Both the position numbers and the translations under genes were made by a program. A stretch of 64,000 nt of DNA from Fimbriimonas ginsengisoli Gsoil 348 (GTDB taxonomy: Bacteria; Armatimonadota; Fimbriimonadia; Fimbriimonadales; Fimbriimonadaceae), in contig CAMCVK010000006.1 of NCBI GenBank assembly GCA_945881865.1, forward strand, positions 109,023 to 173,022. Direction: 5' to 3'. Under the pieces are notes generated by a model. The model was not told where the DNA came from and did not search any database. It saw nothing but the letters and a program-made list of their open reading frames with translations. Every line of letters starts with the position of its first letter. Within the stretch, counting starts at the first letter, position 1. Shown here in pieces: positions 62,381 to 64,000 of the stretch.

Positions 62381-64000
62381 TGGAACGAACGCAACCGGCA
62401 AGGGTCCGCATTCAGCGCGGACAGACGATTATCGTCGCGCTGATCATCCTGGGGCTTCTGCTCATCCTTGGATTTGTCTTCTTGGGCATCATTAACCGAA
62501 GCATCATCGGTTCGGCCCGCCAGCAGACCCGCTCGGCGGCGAACGATCTTGCTGAAGCCGGCATCCGGTACGCCCACACTCAGCTGCTCCGCAGTCCGGA
62601 AGGCGCCGACTGGCGAGGTCAGCTTCGCGCTCCCATCGCCGACGGCGTGGGTTCGAACAACTCGAAAGACCCGGACGCGGTCTACCTGCGGCTGCCGTCT
62701 GGCTTTACGTTGGCTAACGGCCTGCGAGACCTCGGTGGACCCGACGGCCTCGGAAGCTACGTTCGCGTCGACTTCCAAAATGGACGGGCCTTGGTTCGGG
62801 TTCGCTACGCTCCGAGCGACGCCAACCTGTTCAGTGCCTCGCCCGCCGGTGCGCTCCGGAACCCGGGTGCGGTTCGAAACTACTTGATTTTAGAATCGGT
62901 TGGACGGGCTGGGGCAATCAATGCCCTCGACCCAACTTCCTTCCAGGAGACCAACGCGATTCAAGTTCGCGGCTTCGCCTCGCAAGCTCAGTTCGTGCAG
63001 GAAGTCGGCCGGGCTAGCCGCCTCACGCGGCAGGCGAACGACCGAATCCTTACGGCCCTGGTCTCGATCGGGATCACCGACACGGCACGTTCCATCACGA
63101 ACATCCATCGTGTAAGCCGACCGGCCGAAATTGGCATTCCGCGCTCGCTTGGAGCTTCTTATCCCCGATACAACACGACCCCAATCACGGTGGCAAACGT
63201 TGTGCCGACTCAGCTAGGCCAGCCGAGCCTCGAGCAGACAATCGGAACGTCGTCGCTATTCAACATTGGTGGCCTCGGCTCGATGCACTCGAACGCGGAC
63301 ATCACGTTCTACGGCAACGTGAACTTGTACGCGAACGTGAGCCTCGGCGACCAGCTAACGGTCGCGGGCAACGTAACGGGAGAAGATGGCGCGACGCTCA
63401 ACATCTTCCGGCAGGAATTCAACCGGACGACCGGAACCTGGAACGCTCTCCAGACCTTTAACCTTGCGGCCGGTGCCGAACTCGAAAGCCGAAGCTCGGC
63501 GTTCAACACCGCTGGCGGCGTCTTCCGCGACGGAGTCGCGCAGGCAGACGTCGACGGATTCTCCCGTGGCGTCGGCTACCGAATGCCGCCTACGATCACG
63601 TCGGTAGACCCCGAAACGGGCGAAAACCGGTACGTCCAAATGACTCGCGAGAGCGGGGAAGCCGTCGCAGGTGGACGCAACTCGGGTGCCTTCGGGCATG
63701 GCCAAGGAGTCTACGTGGACAACGCGGCGGACCAGCAAGTTCCTGCCAGCGAAGCCTCTCGGCAAGCAAATCCCGGCTCGGCATCGCTCGTTTTTGACTG
63801 GCTCAACCCGAACCACCAGGACAGCAAGTATTGGTTTGGTCCGTACTACGTTCCGCCGGCTGCGAGCGTGATCTTCCGCCCCGACGGCTTTGTTGTCACC
63901 CGTGACAGCCGAGCCCCGGCCGAAGAGCGGTTCTGGAAGCGACCCAACGGCACCGCCACTACGAGCTCGGCTGTTACCTACCGATTTGGACGTGGCACCG
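62377..64000 (+). CDS. PilX-like pilus-assembly protein, partial at window end
   Basis: An open frame from ATG 62377 that runs to the last base (541 codons without stop), so the 3' end lies outside. The start overlaps the PilW-like stop by 4 bp; a second ATG follows directly. The N-terminus MMERTQPARVRIQRG then QTIIVALIILGLLLILGFVFL is a prepilin-like helix; position 5 is Val, not Glu, as in PilX/GspK-type proteins. The next part (SARQQTRSAANDLAEAGIRYAHTQLL) is a typical PilX feature. The long beta-rich part later has NADITFYGNVNLYANVSLGD, like a filamentous helix or carbohydrate-binding region. Confidence 0.85.
   Translation, partial: MMERTQPARVRIQRGQTIIVALIILGLLLILGFVFLGIINRSIIGSARQQTRSAANDLAEAGIRYAHTQLLRSPEGADWRGQLRAPIADGVGSNNSKDPDAVYLRLPSGFTLANGLRDLGGPDGLGSYVRVDFQNGRALVRVRYAPSDANLFSASPAGALRNPGAVRNYLILESVGRAGAINALDPTSFQETNAIQVRGFASQAQFVQEVGRASRLTRQANDRILTALVSIGITDTARSITNIHRVSRPAEIGIPRSLGASYPRYNTTPITVANVVPTQLGQPSLEQTIGTSSLFNIGGLGSMHSNADITFYGNVNLYANVSLGDQLTVAGNVTGEDGATLNIFRQEFNRTTGTWNALQTFNLAAGAELESRSSAFNTAGGVFRDGVAQADVDGFSRGVGYRMPPTITSVDPETGENRYVQMTRESGEAVAGGRNSGAFGHGQGVYVDNAADQQVPASEASRQANPGSASLVFDWLNPNHQDSKYWFGPYYVPPAASVIFRPDGFVVTRDSRAPAEERFWKRPNGTATTSSAVTYRFGRGT

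Noticed and set aside
61595..62401. 268-residue minus-strand frame over the PilW-like gene
   Set aside because: No motif or start context; the plus-strand gene has leader, ribosome site and coupling to its neighbour.
62468..63871. several small frames at the window end (for example 62468-62887)
   Set aside because: They are out-of-frame shadows of the open PilX-like gene that runs from 62377 to the window end.

Overview
This window looks like chromosome of a member of the Armatimonadota, probably Fimbriimonas-like. The main clue is the prepilin at 37184-37930, which carries the AILAAILFPVFAQA signature common in that phylum. Other clues are high G+C, abundant carbohydrate-processing genes, a full type IV pilus locus without flagellar genes, and many start codons directly behind a TAnnnT promoter box. 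The assignment rests on sequence style only. I found no rRNA, tRNA, CRISPR array, prophage or transposase gene. No stretch longer than 300 bases lacks a gene.

Layout. 1-6.1 kb: small CxxCH protein, then a minus-strand run with a sugar-binding lipoprotein, its ABC ATPase (no permease), a YceI protein and an unusual pseudo-beta-lactamase/thioredoxin-like fusion; SIMPL and GlsB-type proteins follow. 6.2-15.4 kb: folE2, an A+T-rich orphan membrane protein, plsC, a GntR regulator with two oxidoreductases, an FAD oxidoreductase, pfkA and a CBS-DUF1385 fusion. 15.4-18.7 kb: a P-loop ATPase/TPR pair. 18.7-32 kb: fhs, a BNR-repeat/Gfo-Idh/PfkB operon, argS, hemW, a GH20-like enzyme, ruvC, an OsmC protein and a polysaccharide export protein. 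32-37 kb: rsmI, a PpiC-type foldase, lexA and cysS. 37-41.8 kb: a pilin/His-rich lipoprotein operon with a CsoR-like operator, a beta-propeller protein, an ECF sigma/anti-sigma pair, and a rearranged patch with a truncated csoR copy, a truncated membrane-protein copy and a nested inverted-repeat element before intact csoR. 41.8-49.2 kb: rhaB, vapBC, speE, a SurA/PrsA-like lipoprotein, a second sigma factor, a PhnP-like hydrolase and unknowns. 49.4-64 kb: pilB-pilT-pilC, terminator, GH95 enzyme, pilD, and four prepilin-like genes, the last running off the window.

How genes fit together. The pilus locus encodes extension and retraction motors, platform, prepilin peptidase and a set of very large minor-pilin-like proteins. 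Sugar genes (binding protein and ATPase, GH20, GH95, PfkB and FGGY kinases, PfkA) suggest life on complex glycans. Housekeeping genes (argS, cysS, fhs, folE2, lexA, ruvC, rsmI) are scattered as single units.

Most notable observations: (1) at least thirteen genes have a TAnnnT box 5-7 nt before the start codon, implying widespread leaderless transcripts; (2) the 40.3-41.5 kb duplication/insertion patch around csoR; (3) the ATPase/TPR pair; (4) the pseudo-beta-lactamase/thioredoxin-like and CBS-DUF1385 fusions; (5) a CsoR-type dyad inside the promoter of a pilin operon; (6) ArgRS with TIGS in place of HIGH.
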